Positions 51,993-62,969 of a stretch of 64,000 nt of DNA are shown here, one piece after another. Below the pieces are notes generated by a model, which did no database searches, was not told the origin of the DNA, and saw only the letters and a list, made by a program, of their open reading frames with translations. The DNA comes from Serratia silvae (lineage in GTDB: Bacteria > Pseudomonadota > Gammaproteobacteria > Enterobacterales > Enterobacteriaceae). How positions within the stretch are numbered: the first letter of the stretch is position 1; each line of letters begins with the position of its first letter. A program made the translations under genes and the position numbers. Location: positions 248,001 through 312,000 of the forward strand of contig NZ_JAGQDC010000001.1 in the NCBI RefSeq assembly GCF_023282985.1, given 5' to 3'.

Positions 51993-53342
51993 ATGTCTAC
52001 TATCAGCGCTGCCAACAGTGCAATCAAGCGAACCAATAAGCGTTACTGGATCGTGGTAATGCTGTTTATTGTCACCTCATTCAACTATGGCGACCGTGCC
52101 ACGCTTTCTATTGCCGGTACCGCAATGGCTCAGGATATTGGCCTCGATCCGGTTGGAATGGGCTATATCTTTTCGGCGTTTTCCTGGGCCTATGTGATTG
52201 GCCAGATCCCCGGCGGCTGGCTACTGGATCGCTTCGGTTCTAAACGGGTCTATTTCTGGAGCATCTTCATCTGGTCGCTGTTTACCTTGTTGCAAGGCTT
52301 CGTGGATATCTTCAGCGGTTTTGGCATCGTGATAGCGCTGTTTGCGCTGCGCTTCCTGGTCGGTCTGGCAGAAGCGCCATCATTCCCCGGTAACAGCCGG
52401 ATTGTGGCCGCCTGGTTCCCTGCCCATGAACGTGGCACGGCGGTATCGATCTTTAACTCGGCCCAATACTTTGCCACGGTGATCTTTGCACCGATCATGG
52501 GCTGGTTGACACATGTGGTCGGTTGGTCGCACGTGTTCTTCTTTATGGGCGGGCTGGGCATCATCCTGAGCTTTGTCTGGCTTAAGGTGCTGCACAATCC
52601 CAAAGATCACCCCAGCATCAACCAGGCGGAACTGGACTATATCGAAGCGGGCGGTGCCTTGATCAATATGGATCAAAAGCAGGCCACACAGGTGAAGGTC
52701 AAAGGTGAGAAGTGGTTCCAGATCAAGCAACTGCTGCAATCACGCATGATGATTGGGGTCTACATCGGCCAGTATTGTATCAACGCGCTGACCTATTTCT
52801 TTATCACCTGGTTCCCAGTGTATCTGGTGCAGGCGCGGGGCATGTCGATCCTCAAGGCTGGCTTTGTCGCCTCGGTTCCGGCCATTTGTGGTTTTGTCGG
52901 CGGAGTGCTCGGTGGCGTAATTTCCGATTATCTGATGCGCCGTACCCAGTCACTGACCTTCGCCCGTAAAACGCCGATCGTACTGGGCATGCTGTTGTCG
53001 ATGTCGATGATCTTCTGCAACTACGTCGAAACCGAGTGGATGGTGGTGGGCATCATGGCCGCAGCCTTCTTCGGCAAGGGACTGGGCGCACTGGGTTGGG
53101 CAGTGATGGCAGACACCGCCCCCAAAGAAATCAGTGGTCTGAGCGGCGGTCTGTTCAATATGTTCGGTAATATCTCCGGCATCGTCACGCCGATCGCCAT
53201 CGGCTACATCATTGGTACCACCGGATCGTTTAACGGCGCGCTGGTTTACGTCGGGATCCATGCGCTGTTGGCGGTGGCCAGCTACCTGTTCATCGTGGGC
53301 GATATCAAACGAATTGAACTGCAACCGATGGGTAGGCAATAA
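51993..53342 (+). CDS. gudP: glucarate/galactarate MFS transporter GudP
   Basis: Major facilitator of the anion:cation symporter family, 12 spans, importing D-glucarate and likely galactarate. 449 residues, closer to E. coli GudP (450) than GarP: FIVTSFNYGDRATLSIAG, GQIPGGWLLDRFGSKRVYFWSIFIWSLFTLLQGFVDIF, C-terminal GDIKRIEL. CAGGAGAG before the ATG at 51993 sets the start. First gene of gudP-gudD-garL-garR. Confidence 0.93.
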   Translation: MSTISAANSAIKRTNKRYWIVVMLFIVTSFNYGDRATLSIAGTAMAQDIGLDPVGMGYIFSAFSWAYVIGQIPGGWLLDRFGSKRVYFWSIFIWSLFTLLQGFVDIFSGFGIVIALFALRFLVGLAEAPSFPGNSRIVAAWFPAHERGTAVSIFNSAQYFATVIFAPIMGWLTHVVGWSHVFFFMGGLGIILSFVWLKVLHNPKDHPSINQAELDYIEAGGALINMDQKQATQVKVKGEKWFQIKQLLQSRMMIGVYIGQYCINALTYFFITWFPVYLVQARGMSILKAGFVASVPAICGFVGGVLGGVISDYLMRRTQSLTFARKTPIVLGMLLSMSMIFCNYVETEWMVVGIMAAAFFGKGLGALGWAVMADTAPKEISGLSGGLFNMFGNISGIVTPIAIGYIIGTTGSFNGALVYVGIHALLAVASYLFIVGDIKRIELQPMGRQ

Positions 53343-53382
53343 GCCCTATCCTAGCGACACCTGACATTTTGAGGAGATTTTG

Positions 53383-54714
53383 ATGACTACAGCACCAAAA
53401 ATTACCGCCATGCAGGTTGTGCCGGTGGCCGGTTACGACAGCATGCTGCTCAATCTCAGTGGCGCTCACGCCCCATTTTTCACCCGTAATATCGTGATCT
53501 TGCAGGATAACGCCGGTAACACCGGGCTAGGTGAGATCCCTGGGGGCGAGAAAATCCGCCAGACCCTGGAAGAGGCTCAGTCTCTGGTGGTTGGCAAAAC
53601 CCTTGGGGAATACAAGAACGTGATGAATCGGGTGCGTGAGCGCTTTGCCGATCGTGATGCCAGCGGGCGTGGCCTACAGACCTTCGATTTGCGTACTACC
53701 ATCCACGTGGTGACCGGCATTGAAGCGGCGATGCTGGATCTGCTGGGGCAGTTCCTTGATGTGCCGGTGGCGGCCTTGTTAGGGGATGGGCAGCAGCGTG
53801 ATTCGGTGGAAATGCTCGGCTATCTGTTTTATGTCGGCGATCGCAACAAAACACCGCTGCCTTACCAGAGCCAGCCGGATGAGGCCTGTGACTGGTATCG
53901 CCTGCGCCACGAAGAAGCGCTGACTCCGCAAAGTATTGTGCGTCTGGCGGAGGCGGCTTTTGATAAGTATGGCTTCAACGATTTCAAGCTAAAGGGCGGC
54001 GTATTGGCGGGCAGTGAAGAGGCCGAGGCCGTCACGGCGTTGGCGCAGCGCTTCCCTCAGGCCCGGATCACGCTCGATCCCAACGGTGCCTGGTCGCTGA
54101 AGGAAGCAATCGCACTCGGCAAACAGCTGCGCAACGTGCTGGCCTATGCCGAAGATCCATGCGGTGCAGAGCAGGGCTTCTCTGGGCGGGAAGTGATGGC
54201 GGAGTTCCGCCGTGCCACCGGCCTGCCTACCGCGACCAATATGATCGCCACTGATTGGCGGCAGATGGGGCACACGCTGCAGTTGCAGTCGGTAGATATC
54301 CCGTTGGCGGATCCTCACTTCTGGACCATGCAGGGTTCGGTACGTGTCGCCCAGATGTGTCACGAATTCGGCCTGACCTGGGGTTCACACTCCAATAACC
54401 ACTTCGATATCTCACTGGCGATGTTCACCCATGTGGCTGCGGCGGCACCGGGCAACATTGCGGCGATCGACACCCATTGGATCTGGCAGGAGGGCAACCA
54501 ACGGCTGACGCGGGAACCGCTGCAGATCGTCGGTGGCCGCGTGCAGGTTCCGCAACGGCCAGGATTGGGGATCGAGCTGGATCGGGATCGTTTGATGCAG
54601 GGCCATGAGCTTTACCAGAAACACGGGCTTGGGGCACGCGACGATGCGCAGGGTATGCAGTACCTGATCCCTGGCTGGATCTTTGATAACAAACGCCCAT
54701 GTCTGGTGCGTTAA
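53383..54714 (+). CDS. gudD: glucarate dehydratase
   Basis: Enolase-superfamily enzyme dehydrating D-glucarate (and L-idarate) to 5-keto-4-deoxyglucarate. 443 residues. [10 protein letters not shown] with the catalytic lysine pair, [10 protein letters not shown] and [14 protein letters not shown] with metal ligands, and [25 protein letters not shown] with the catalytic histidine. GAGGAG is 8 bases before the ATG. E. coli has a paralogue gudX beside it; absent here. Confidence 0.96.
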   Translation: MTTAPKITAMQVVPVAGYDSMLLNLSGAHAPFFTRNIVILQDNAGNTGLGEIPGGEKIRQTLEEAQSLVVGKTLGEYKNVMNRVRERFADRDASGRGLQTFDLRTTIHVVTGIEAAMLDLLGQFLDVPVAALLGDGQQRDSVEMLGYLFYVGDRNKTPLPYQSQPDEACDWYRLRHEEALTPQSIVRLAEAAFDKYGFNDFKLKGGVLAGSEEAEAVTALAQRFPQARITLDPNGAWSLKEAIALGKQLRNVLAYAEDPCGAEQGFSGREVMAEFRRATGLPTATNMIATDWRQMGHTLQLQSVDIPLADPHFWTMQGSVRVAQMCHEFGLTWGSHSNNHFDISLAMFTHVAAAAPGNIAAIDTHWIWQEGNQRLTREPLQIVGGRVQVPQRPGLGIELDRDRLMQGHELYQKHGLGARDDAQGMQYLIPGWIFDNKRPCLVR

Positions 54715-54735
54715 TCCGTCTACAGAGGAAGTTTT

Positions 54736-55509
54736 ATGAAGAGCTGCCATAACCCTTTTCGCCAATCGTTGCTCGCGGGTGAAACCCTGATCGGCTGCTG
54801 GTCTGCGCTTGCCAACCCGATTTCCACCGAAGTCTTGGGGCTGGCCGGTTTCGACTGGCTGGTGCTGGATGGTGAGCATGCGCCGAATGATATTGGCACT
54901 TTTGTGCCGCAACTGATGGCGCTGAAGGGCAGCCCTAGCGCTGCGGTGGTACGGCCGCCCTGCAACGAGCCGGTGATTATCAAACGCTTGCTGGATATCG
55001 GTTTCTACAACTTTCTGATCCCGTTTGTGGAGAGTGCCGAGCAGGCACAGCAGGCGGTAGCGTCGACGCGTTATCCCCCTGCGGGGATCCGTGGGGTTTC
55101 CGTTTCGCACCGCAGCAACGGTTACGGCACCGTGCCGGACTATTTTTCCCAGATCGACGAGCAGATTGCGGTGCTGGTGCAGATCGAAAGCCAGCAGGGG
55201 GTCGATAACCTGGATGCGATAGCGGAGGTCGCGGGTGTTGACGGCATCTTTGTCGGGCCGGGGGATCTTTCCGCCGCGTTGGGGTATCTCGGCCAGCCTA
55301 ATCACCCGGAGGTGCAGGCGGTGATCCGTCATATTTTCGAGCGGGCCAGCGCGCACGGTAAAGCCAGCGGCATCTTGGCACCGGCTGAGGCTGATGCCCG
55401 CCGTTATCTGGAATGGGGAGCCAGGTTCGTCGCCGTAGGCAGCGATCTTGGCGTATTCCGCACGGCCACGCAGGCTTTGTGCGATCGGTTTAAACAGGGT
55501 GTTGAATAA
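54736..55509 (+). CDS. garL: 2-dehydro-3-deoxyglucarate (5-keto-4-deoxyglucarate) aldolase
   Basis: HpcH/HpaI-family class II aldolase that splits the keto-acid from GarD and GudD into pyruvate and tartronate semialdehyde. 257 residues. [61 protein letters not shown] contain the metal and substrate-binding residues. AGAGGAAG precedes the ATG. Confidence 0.95.
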   Translation: MKSCHNPFRQSLLAGETLIGCWSALANPISTEVLGLAGFDWLVLDGEHAPNDIGTFVPQLMALKGSPSAAVVRPPCNEPVIIKRLLDIGFYNFLIPFVESAEQAQQAVASTRYPPAGIRGVSVSHRSNGYGTVPDYFSQIDEQIAVLVQIESQQGVDNLDAIAEVAGVDGIFVGPGDLSAALGYLGQPNHPEVQAVIRHIFERASAHGKASGILAPAEADARRYLEWGARFVAVGSDLGVFRTATQALCDRFKQGVE

Positions 55510-55519
55510 GGGGAACGGA

Positions 55520-56404
55520 ATGAAAATTGGATTTATTGGTTTGGGGATTATGGGGAAGCCCATGAGCAAAAACCTGCTGCAGGCGGGTTATTCACTGGTG
55601 GTGATGGATCGCAATGCTGAAGCGGTGGCTGAACTGGCTGCGCTAGGTGCCGATGTTGCCGCCACACCAAAAGCGGTGGCAGCACTGAGCGATATCGTGA
55701 TCACCATGCTGCCTAACTCACCGCAGGTGCGGGAAGTGGCATTGGGAGAACATGGCCTGATTGAGGGAGCTAAAGCTGGCTCCGTGCTGATCGACATGAG
55801 CTCTATTGCCCCGTTGGCAAGCCGTGAAATCAGCGCAGCCTTGGCTGCTAAACAGATCGCCATGCTTGATGCACCGGTGAGCGGCGGTGAGCCCAAGGCA
55901 ATTGATGCCACATTGTCGGTGATGGTGGGCGGTGAGAAAGAGGTGTTTGAGCGCTGTTTTGACGTGATGAAAACCATGGCTGGCTCGGTGGTGCACACCG
56001 GTGATATTGGCGCTGGCAACGTCACCAAGCTGGCGAACCAGGTGATTGTGGCGCTGAATATTGCGGCCATGTCCGAGGCGCTGGTGCTGGCTACCAAGGC
56101 CGGGGTTAATCCAGACCTGGTTTTCCAGGCGATCCGTGGCGGGTTGGCGGGCAGCACGGTATTGGAAGCCAAGGCTCCGATGGTGATGGATCGCAATTTC
56201 AAACCGGGTTTCCGCATTGACTTGCACATCAAGGATCTGGCCAACGCGCTGGATACCTCCCATGGCGTGGGGGCACAGCTACCGCTCACGGCTGCGGTAA
56301 TGGAAATGATGCAGGCACTGCGTGCCGATGGGCTGGGTAATGCCGATCACAGCGCACTGGCGTGTTATTACGAAAAGTTGGCCAAGGCAGAAGTCACCCG
56401 ATAG
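55520..56404 (+). CDS. garR: tartronate semialdehyde reductase
   Basis: NAD(P)H-dependent reduction of tartronate semialdehyde to D-glycerate. 294 residues. Beta-hydroxyacid dehydrogenase family: nucleotide-binding GFIGLGIMGKPMSKNL, DAPVSGGEPKAIDATLSVMVGG, and catalytic lysine in GAGNVTKLANQVIVALN. The ATG at 55520 follows GGGAACGGA. The usual garK (glycerate kinase) does not follow. Confidence 0.95.
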   Translation: MKIGFIGLGIMGKPMSKNLLQAGYSLVVMDRNAEAVAELAALGADVAATPKAVAALSDIVITMLPNSPQVREVALGEHGLIEGAKAGSVLIDMSSIAPLASREISAALAAKQIAMLDAPVSGGEPKAIDATLSVMVGGEKEVFERCFDVMKTMAGSVVHTGDIGAGNVTKLANQVIVALNIAAMSEALVLATKAGVNPDLVFQAIRGGLAGSTVLEAKAPMVMDRNFKPGFRIDLHIKDLANALDTSHGVGAQLPLTAAVMEMMQALRADGLGNADHSALACYYEKLAKAEVTR

Positions 56405-56460
56405 GGGCAGCGGAGCCGCACTTGTTAAACCACATGCCCCTATCCCAGTAGAAAGGGGCA
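56400..56460. terminator. convergent garR/barA region with competing stem-loops
   Basis: GATAGGGGCA (56400-56409) pairs perfectly with TGCCCCTATC (56435-56444). The same TGCCCC can instead pair with GGGGCA at 56455-56460. The two hairpins are mutually exclusive. They lie between the garR and barA stops and probably terminate one or both; no strong T-run. Confidence 0.5.
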
Positions 56461-56467
56461 TCAAAGC

Positions 56468-59200
56468 TTACCCCAACTGGAACTGCGCCTCCGTCTTCAC
56501 CAGCTCAATCTCATCCAACAGCTCCAGCCATTCTGGTTCTAAATCACCGTTGCTTGCGCCTTGGCGTAGTTGCTGCTCAAGATAGAAACAAAGTTGCTTA
56601 AGGCGCGGAACGCCGCTGTAGCTGCAACTGCCGTGCAGCTTGTGGATCAGATCGAGAATGGTGTCGTCCTCTTCCCCATCCAGCACGGCTTTGACCCGAT
56701 CGTTGACCTGTGGCAGGAACTCGATCAGCATCTGCAATAGATCGCGCGCCAGGTCTTCCTTATTGGCTGCCTGGCGTAATGCCAATGGCCAATCCAGCGA
56801 TAACGGTGGTTCGGCTGGGCTACGCGATTGGGCTGGCTCTGGTTCAAGCTCGACGGTGTGATAACGGGATAGCACCCGTGTCAGCATGGCTTCGTCAATC
56901 GGCTTGGCCAGATAGTCATCCATGCCGGCCTGCAACAGGTGTTCACGCTCGCCGCTCACCGCATGGGCGGTAACCGCGACGATCGGCGTAGAGTTGTGAT
57001 GAGGCATCTGGCGGATCATCTCACTGGCGCGGATGCCGTCAATGTTTGGCATCTGAATATCCATCAGGATCATATCCAGCACGTTATCACGCGCCAGAAC
57101 AATGGCCTCCTCACCGCTTTCGCACAGCAGCGTTTTTTCTACCTGTTCTGCCAGCAACGCACCAATCAGCTTCAGGTTAGCCGGGTTATCATCTACTGCC
57201 ATTACCGTCAGCGGTAAGCGCTTATGTACCGCTGGTGCATTCAGGCGCAGTGGGGCCTCCAGACGCAGTAGCGGATACAGGCGATTACTGCTGATCGGTT
57301 TGGTCAAGCAACCGATAGCGCCCAGCTGCTTCATTTTCTCGGCATCGATCTGCGACTGGCTAGGCACCGCCAGGATCACTCGGTCGGCAAGTTTCAGCGA
57401 TTCCACCAGTTTGTCCTGATGGTGGCTGATACCGTCCCGGTAAGGGATCGGTATGCCTGCCAGCAGGAAGTCGTAATGATTTTTCGGCAATTGCCCCAGA
57501 GTTGGCGAATGGGTCACCACCAGATGAGTGACGCTCAACATATTCAACGTAGCCTGGGCCGCGGTTGGGTTGGCTTCGATATAGGCCAGCGTCTTACCGC
57601 GCAGATCCGGCAGGCTAGGTGGCAGCGACAACATGCCTTCGTTGAGATCGAGGGTGATGTGGAACCAGAAGGTCGAGCCACGATTGAGCTGGCTATGGAA
57701 GTTGATGTCGCCCCCCATCTCTTTCACCAGCTTCTGGGTGATCACCAGGCCCAACCCGGTACCGCCGTGGCGGCGGGAAATGCTGGCGTCTGCCTGGCGG
57801 AAAGCCTGGAACAGCTGCGATTGCTGGCGTTCAGAAATCCCGATGCCGGTATCGTGGATCTGCACCTCCAGCTCCACTTGGCGTTCCAGTTGGTTACGTA
57901 GCTCAACGCGGATATCGATATTGCCGGTTTCGGTGAACTTCACCGCATTGCCGAGCAGATTAGTGATCACCTGCTGTAGCCGCAGTGAGTCGCCAATCAC
58001 CTGCTCTGGCACATCGTTTTGCACGTCCAGGGTCAGTTCCAGCCCTTTGTCGTGTGCGCTAGGGGCCAGCAGCACCAGCACTTCATCCAGCGTTTCACGC
58101 AGCGAGAACGGAATGTGTTCCAGGATCAGCTTGCCAGCCTCCAGCTTGGAGAAGTCCAGCACGTCGTTGATGATGGTCAGCAGGTTGTTGGCCGAGCGTT
58201 CGATAGTTTGCAGATAGTCGGTCTGTGTGGCACTCAGGTCGGTTTTCAACGTCTGGCGGGTAAAGCCGATGACCCCATTGAGTGGGGTACGCAGCTCATG
58301 GGACATATTAGCCAGGAATTCGGATTTGATACGGGCAGCTTCCTGCGCGCGCTTCTTCGCCAGATCCAGTTCAACGTTCTGGATCTCCATTTGCTCCAGC
58401 GTTTCACGCAGATCGGAGGTGGCCTGGTCGATGTTCTGCTGCATCTCCTCGTGATAGGCGGTCAGCGACATTGCCATCGAGTTGATGCCGTTTTTCAACA
58501 TTTGCAGCTCGCCTAGCATAAAACCTTCTACCCGGCTATCCAACTGGCCGCGGCGGATACGGTCTACGGTATTGACCATATTGCGGATCGGGCCGGTGAC
58601 ATCGCGCATCAGGCGGTAGGCAAACAGAATGGCTATACACATACACAGCAGCAGTAGCAGGGTAGAAACGAACACCTCTTTATATTGCTGTAGGCGAACC
58701 GATTGCAGATCCAGTTCGATCGCCACATAGCCAAGATTGTTGTCAGAATGTGTCTCTTCTTTGGCGTTCTCGTCCGGGAACTGCGACTCCGACAGGATTG
58801 GCGTACGCAGGATCAGCGAATCGCCGCGCCGGGTCAGCATCATGTCGGTGGGCATCGGCACACCTTTGGGCAACTGCAGCTGGGTATAGTTGTGATGATA
58901 GTTGGAGGTGACAAACAGGTTGTTCTGCGCATCAAACACGGTGATAGCCCGGACAATTTCCGAATGGCGGCGATGCAGCAGACTGACCAGTTGCCGGACT
59001 GACTCACGGCTGCGGAATGTCATGCCATATTCGCTGGCGACGGCCAGAGGTTCGATGATACTGGCACCAGCATCGACCAATTGCTCCTGCAGCTCGTTGT
59101 AGCGGTGCACTACAAAGAAGGTGCTGAGCAGCAGACCGATCAATAAAGTCGGTGCCAGGATCAGGATCATCATGCGCGCGCGCAAGCTGTATTTGGTCAT
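56468..59200 (-). CDS. barA: hybrid sensor histidine kinase BarA
   Basis: Tripartite kinase for the response regulator UvrY, controlling CsrB/C small RNAs (GacS family). 910 residues. Two spans (about 10-30 and 170-190) flank a periplasmic domain; HAMP follows. HisKA with [16 protein letters not shown] (phospho-His), HATPase with GNAVKFT, DTGIGI and GTGLGL boxes, receiver with [11 protein letters not shown] (phospho-Asp), and C-terminal Hpt with [14 protein letters not shown]. Convergent with garR, divergent from rlmD. Confidence 0.96.
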   Translation of the reverse strand: MTKYSLRARMMILILAPTLLIGLLLSTFFVVHRYNELQEQLVDAGASIIEPLAVASEYGMTFRSRESVRQLVSLLHRRHSEIVRAITVFDAQNNLFVTSNYHHNYTQLQLPKGVPMPTDMMLTRRGDSLILRTPILSESQFPDENAKEETHSDNNLGYVAIELDLQSVRLQQYKEVFVSTLLLLLCMCIAILFAYRLMRDVTGPIRNMVNTVDRIRRGQLDSRVEGFMLGELQMLKNGINSMAMSLTAYHEEMQQNIDQATSDLRETLEQMEIQNVELDLAKKRAQEAARIKSEFLANMSHELRTPLNGVIGFTRQTLKTDLSATQTDYLQTIERSANNLLTIINDVLDFSKLEAGKLILEHIPFSLRETLDEVLVLLAPSAHDKGLELTLDVQNDVPEQVIGDSLRLQQVITNLLGNAVKFTETGNIDIRVELRNQLERQVELEVQIHDTGIGISERQQSQLFQAFRQADASISRRHGGTGLGLVITQKLVKEMGGDINFHSQLNRGSTFWFHITLDLNEGMLSLPPSLPDLRGKTLAYIEANPTAAQATLNMLSVTHLVVTHSPTLGQLPKNHYDFLLAGIPIPYRDGISHHQDKLVESLKLADRVILAVPSQSQIDAEKMKQLGAIGCLTKPISSNRLYPLLRLEAPLRLNAPAVHKRLPLTVMAVDDNPANLKLIGALLAEQVEKTLLCESGEEAIVLARDNVLDMILMDIQMPNIDGIRASEMIRQMPHHNSTPIVAVTAHAVSGEREHLLQAGMDDYLAKPIDEAMLTRVLSRYHTVELEPEPAQSRSPAEPPLSLDWPLALRQAANKEDLARDLLQMLIEFLPQVNDRVKAVLDGEEDDTILDLIHKLHGSCSYSGVPRLKQLCFYLEQQLRQGASNGDLEPEWLELLDEIELVKTEAQFQLG

Positions 59201-59267
59201 GGGATTCCAATGTGGGAGAATCGGAGGCTAATCTTAAGCTTAATTAACCAACACACAATCGATAATT

Positions 59268-60605
59268 ATGGCGCAATTCTACTCTCCGAAACGCCGCGTG
59301 ACGACCCGGCAAGCTTCACAAATATTCACGGTGACGGTAACGGACCTCGATCCATTTGGCCAGGGAGTGGCGCGCCATGAAGGCAAAGCGGTATTTGTCC
59401 CCGGCGTTTTGCCGGGGGAACAGGCCGAAATTCAGTTGACGCAAGACAAAAGGCAGTTCGCCAAGGGTAAGCTCAGGCAGCTGTTGAGTTGCAGCATACA
59501 ACGTGTTGAGCCGCGTTGCCCACACTTTGGTGTGTGTGGCGGTTGCCAACAGCAGCATGTTTCTGAAGCGCTGCAACAGCAAAGCAAGGCGGCGGCGCTG
59601 GGGCGCTTGATTTGCCGCGAAACCGGGGTGACACCACAGCAGGAATCGGTGATTGCCGGGCCGCAATATGGCTACCGTCGGCGGGCGCGCCTGGGATTAC
59701 AGTGGCAGCCCCAGCAGCATCGTTTGCTGATGGGTTTTCACCAGGCCGCCTCATCCGATCTGGTGGCGGTAAAGCAGTGCCCGGTGCTGGCGCCGGAACT
59801 GGAACGGCTGTTGGTGCCGTTGTATCAATGCCTGAGCGGCTTGCAGGCGGTGCAGCGTCTGGGCCATGCGGAGCTGGTATTGGCGGATAACGGCCCGGTG
59901 CTGGTGTTACGCCATCTGGAAGCGCTCAAGCAGGGTGATCGTCAGGCTTTGCAGCAGTTTGCCCAGCAAAATGCGACTACCGTTTATTTGGCGCCAGATA
60001 GCGATCGGTTGGAAAAACTGTGCGGTGAAGCGCCGTATTATCAGGTTGACGGGCTACGTTTAGACTTTAATCCGCGCGACTTTATTCAGGTTAATGATGC
60101 GGTAAATCAGCAAATGGTGGCTCAGGCCCTTGAATGGCTCGAGATTGAGCCCAATGATCGCATATTGGATCTGTTTTGTGGCATGGGCAACTTTACCCTG
60201 CCGCTGGCCAAGCGGGCCAAAGCGGTGGTCGGGATTGAAGGAGTTGCCACGCTGGTAGCGAATGGGCAATATAATGCCGATAGGAATAGGCTCAGTAATG
60301 TCTCCTTTTTCCATGAAAATCTGGAAGATGACGTTGCGCGACAACCATGGGCAGCACAGGGATTTGATAAGGTGATGCTGGATCCAGCCCGCGCAGGCGC
60401 CGCTGGGGTGATGTCACATATTGTAAAACTGGCGCCAGAGCGCGTGGTGTATATATCCTGTAACCCCACGACGCTGGCACGCGACAGCAAAGTGTTGCTG
60501 GACGCCGGTTATCGTCTTGCGCGTGTGCGGATGTTGGATATGTTCCCGCACACGGGGCATCTTGAATCCATGGCGCTGTTTATCCACGGGTCGCGGAAAA
60601 AGTAG
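59268..60605 (+). CDS. rlmD: 23S rRNA (uracil-1939-C5)-methyltransferase
   Basis: Formerly rumA. 445 residues: N-terminal TRAM domain ([29 protein letters not shown]), 4Fe-4S ligands C84, C90 and C93 ([11 protein letters not shown]) plus the cysteine of [12 protein letters not shown]-binding [16 protein letters not shown] and catalytic [12 protein letters not shown]. Slightly longer than E. coli at the N-terminus. Nine bases before relA. Confidence 0.96.
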   Translation: MAQFYSPKRRVTTRQASQIFTVTVTDLDPFGQGVARHEGKAVFVPGVLPGEQAEIQLTQDKRQFAKGKLRQLLSCSIQRVEPRCPHFGVCGGCQQQHVSEALQQQSKAAALGRLICRETGVTPQQESVIAGPQYGYRRRARLGLQWQPQQHRLLMGFHQAASSDLVAVKQCPVLAPELERLLVPLYQCLSGLQAVQRLGHAELVLADNGPVLVLRHLEALKQGDRQALQQFAQQNATTVYLAPDSDRLEKLCGEAPYYQVDGLRLDFNPRDFIQVNDAVNQQMVAQALEWLEIEPNDRILDLFCGMGNFTLPLAKRAKAVVGIEGVATLVANGQYNADRNRLSNVSFFHENLEDDVARQPWAAQGFDKVMLDPARAGAAGVMSHIVKLAPERVVYISCNPTTLARDSKVLLDAGYRLARVRMLDMFPHTGHLESMALFIHGSRKK

Positions 60606-60614
60606 GGAGAAGTT

Positions 60615-62849
60615 ATGGTCGCGGTAAGAACTGCACATCTGAATACGGCGGGTGAATTCGCGCTTGATGACTGGATCGCCAGCCTGGGGCTTCCCAACCC
60701 GCAGTCAGGTGAGCGATTAGCCGTAACCTGGCGTTACTGTGAACAGCAGACGAAAGACCACCCCGACGCGCCGTTACTGCTATGGCGTGGCCTGGAAATG
60801 GTGGAGATCCTCTCGACCCTCAGCATGGATAACGACAGTATGCGCGCGGCGCTGCTGTTCCCGCTGGTAGACGCGGCAATTGTTCCTGAAGCCACCCTTA
60901 CCGAAGAGTTCGGTTCCGGCATTACCTCTCTGGTACATGGCGTACGCGATATGGATGCTATCCGCCAACTGAAAGCCACCCACAACGACTCTATGGGCTC
61001 TGAACAGGTCGATAACGTGCGCCGCATGCTGCTGGCGATGGTGGAAGATTTCCGCTGCGTGGTGATCAAGCTGGCAGAGCGCATCGCCCACCTGCGTGAG
61101 GTGAAGGATGCGCCGGAGGACGAACGCGTGCTGGCAGCCAAAGAGTGTTCCAATATTTACGCTCCGCTGGCCAACCGCCTCGGCATCGGCCAGTTGAAGT
61201 GGGAACTGGAAGACTTCTGTTTCCGCTATCTGCATCCCGATGAATACAAACGCATTGCCAAGCTGCTGCATGAACGCCGTATTGATCGCGAGCAGTTTAT
61301 CGATGACTTCGTGGCTTCATTGCATAACGCGATGGAGACTGAAGGCATCAAGGCGGATATTTATGGCCGCCCGAAACACATTTACAGCATCTGGCGCAAG
61401 ATGCAGAAGAAATCGCTGGCGTTCGACGAACTGTTCGACGTGCGTGCAGTGCGCGTGGTGGTAGAGCGCCTGCAGGATTGCTATGCGGCATTGGGCATCG
61501 TCCATACCCATTTCCGCCATCTGCCGGATGAGTTTGACGACTACGTCGCCAACCCGAAACCGAACGGCTATCAGTCGATCCATACCGTGGTGCTCGGGCC
61601 GCGTGGTAAAACGCTAGAGATCCAGATCCGCACCCGCCAGATGCACGAAGATGCCGAACTGGGCGTCGCCGCACACTGGAAATACAAAGAAGGCGCGGTG
61701 GTTACGGCGCGTTCCGGCTACGAAGAACGTATTGCCTGGCTGCGTAAGTTGATCGCCTGGCAGGAAGAGATGGCGGACTCGGGCGAAATGCTCGACGAAG
61801 TGCGCAGCCAGGTGTTCGACGATCGCGTCTACGTGTTTACGCCGAAGGGCGACGTGGTGGATCTGCCAGCCGGTTCTACGCCGTTGGATTTTGCCTACCA
61901 TATTCACAGCGACGTCGGCCACCGCTGTATCGGTGCCAAGATCGGCGGCCGTATCGTGCCCTTTACCTACCAGCTGCAGATGGGCGATCAGATTGAAATC
62001 ATCACCCAGAAACAGCCGAACCCCAGCCGTGACTGGCTGAACCCGAACCTGGGCTATGTCACCACCAGCCGCGGACGCTCCAAGATCCACAACTGGTTCC
62101 GCAAGCAGGATCGCGATAAAAACATCCTGGCCGGGCGGCAGATGTTGGACAACGAGCTGGAACACCTCGGTATCAGCCTGCGGGAAGCCGAAAAGCTGTT
62201 GATCCCGCGTTATAACGTCAACTCGTTGGATGAAGTGCTGGCGGGGATTGGCGGCGGCGATATCCGTCTGAACCAGATGGTGAACTTCCTGCAGGGCAAG
62301 CTCAACAAGCCTAGCGCCGAGGAGCAGGATCGCGAAGCGTTACGCCAACTGACCCAGCAGAAGGCTCCGGCAACGGCGGCCCGTAGCAAGGATAATGGCC
62401 GCGTGGTGGTCGAAGGCGTGGGCAATCTGATGCACCACATTGCCCGCTGCTGCCAGCCGATCCCTGGTGACGACATCGTCGGCTTTATCACCCAAGGGCG
62501 CGGGATCTCGATCCACCGTGCGGATTGCGATCAACTGGCGGAGCTACAGTCTCACGCGCCGGAACGTATTGTGGATGCGGTCTGGGGCGAAAGTTACTCC
62601 AGCGGTTATTCGCTGGTGGTGCGTGTCGTAGCCAACGATCGCAGCGGCCTGCTGCGTGATATCACCACCATCCTGGCCAACGAGAAGGTCAACGTATTGG
62701 GCGTCGCCAGCCGCAGCGACACTAAAAAGCAGCTGGCCACCATCGATATGGACATCGAAATCTATAACCAGGTGGTGCTGGGCCGCGTGTTGGCCAAGCT
62801 CAACCAACTGCCGGATGTCATCGACGCCAAACGCCTGCACGGCGCTTAA
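60615..62849 (+). CDS. relA: GTP pyrophosphokinase RelA, (p)ppGpp synthetase I
   Basis: Ribosome-bound stringent-response enzyme. 744 residues, E. coli length. N-terminal inactive HD domain, synthetase with FDELFDVRAVRVV and NPKPNGYQSIHTVVLGP, TGS domain (DVVDLPAGSTPLDFAYHIHSDVGHRC), zinc-finger region (HHIARCCQPIPGDDIVGF) and C-terminal ACT domain. GGGAGAAG before the ATG. A degenerate hairpin repeat overlaps the last base of its stop codon; mazEF, which follow in E. coli, are absent. Confidence 0.97.
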   Translation: MVAVRTAHLNTAGEFALDDWIASLGLPNPQSGERLAVTWRYCEQQTKDHPDAPLLLWRGLEMVEILSTLSMDNDSMRAALLFPLVDAAIVPEATLTEEFGSGITSLVHGVRDMDAIRQLKATHNDSMGSEQVDNVRRMLLAMVEDFRCVVIKLAERIAHLREVKDAPEDERVLAAKECSNIYAPLANRLGIGQLKWELEDFCFRYLHPDEYKRIAKLLHERRIDREQFIDDFVASLHNAMETEGIKADIYGRPKHIYSIWRKMQKKSLAFDELFDVRAVRVVVERLQDCYAALGIVHTHFRHLPDEFDDYVANPKPNGYQSIHTVVLGPRGKTLEIQIRTRQMHEDAELGVAAHWKYKEGAVVTARSGYEERIAWLRKLIAWQEEMADSGEMLDEVRSQVFDDRVYVFTPKGDVVDLPAGSTPLDFAYHIHSDVGHRCIGAKIGGRIVPFTYQLQMGDQIEIITQKQPNPSRDWLNPNLGYVTTSRGRSKIHNWFRKQDRDKNILAGRQMLDNELEHLGISLREAEKLLIPRYNVNSLDEVLAGIGGGDIRLNQMVNFLQGKLNKPSAEEQDREALRQLTQQKAPATAARSKDNGRVVVEGVGNLMHHIARCCQPIPGDDIVGFITQGRGISIHRADCDQLAELQSHAPERIVDAVWGESYSSGYSLVVRVVANDRSGLLRDITTILANEKVNVLGVASRSDTKKQLATIDMDIEIYNQVVLGRVLAKLNQLPDVIDAKRLHGA

Positions 62850-62914
62850 TACACTTCGTCTTTCAAGCTGTATCGTTGTTGCCGTCTAGATACAACTTGA
62901 AATCCATTAGGTAT
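62849..62914 (+). repeat. degenerate ATAC/GTAT palindromic repeat, copy 4 (about 66 bp)
   Basis: Ends ATACACTTCGTCTTTCAAG and CTTGAAATCCATTAGGTAT correspond to those of the other copies with a few changes, including loss of the CCC/GGG outer pairing. The interior (about 28 bp) is short. Begins at the last base of the relA stop codon. Confidence 0.7.
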
Positions 62915-62969
62915 TACTTTTCGCGCAGGCATCATTTTTTGTGCGATTTTTTTAGATAGAGATTTCAAT

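Noticed and set aside
54412-55569. 385-codon minus-strand frame across gudD, garL and garR
   Set aside because: It spans three confidently assigned genes on + and shows no recognisable domain.
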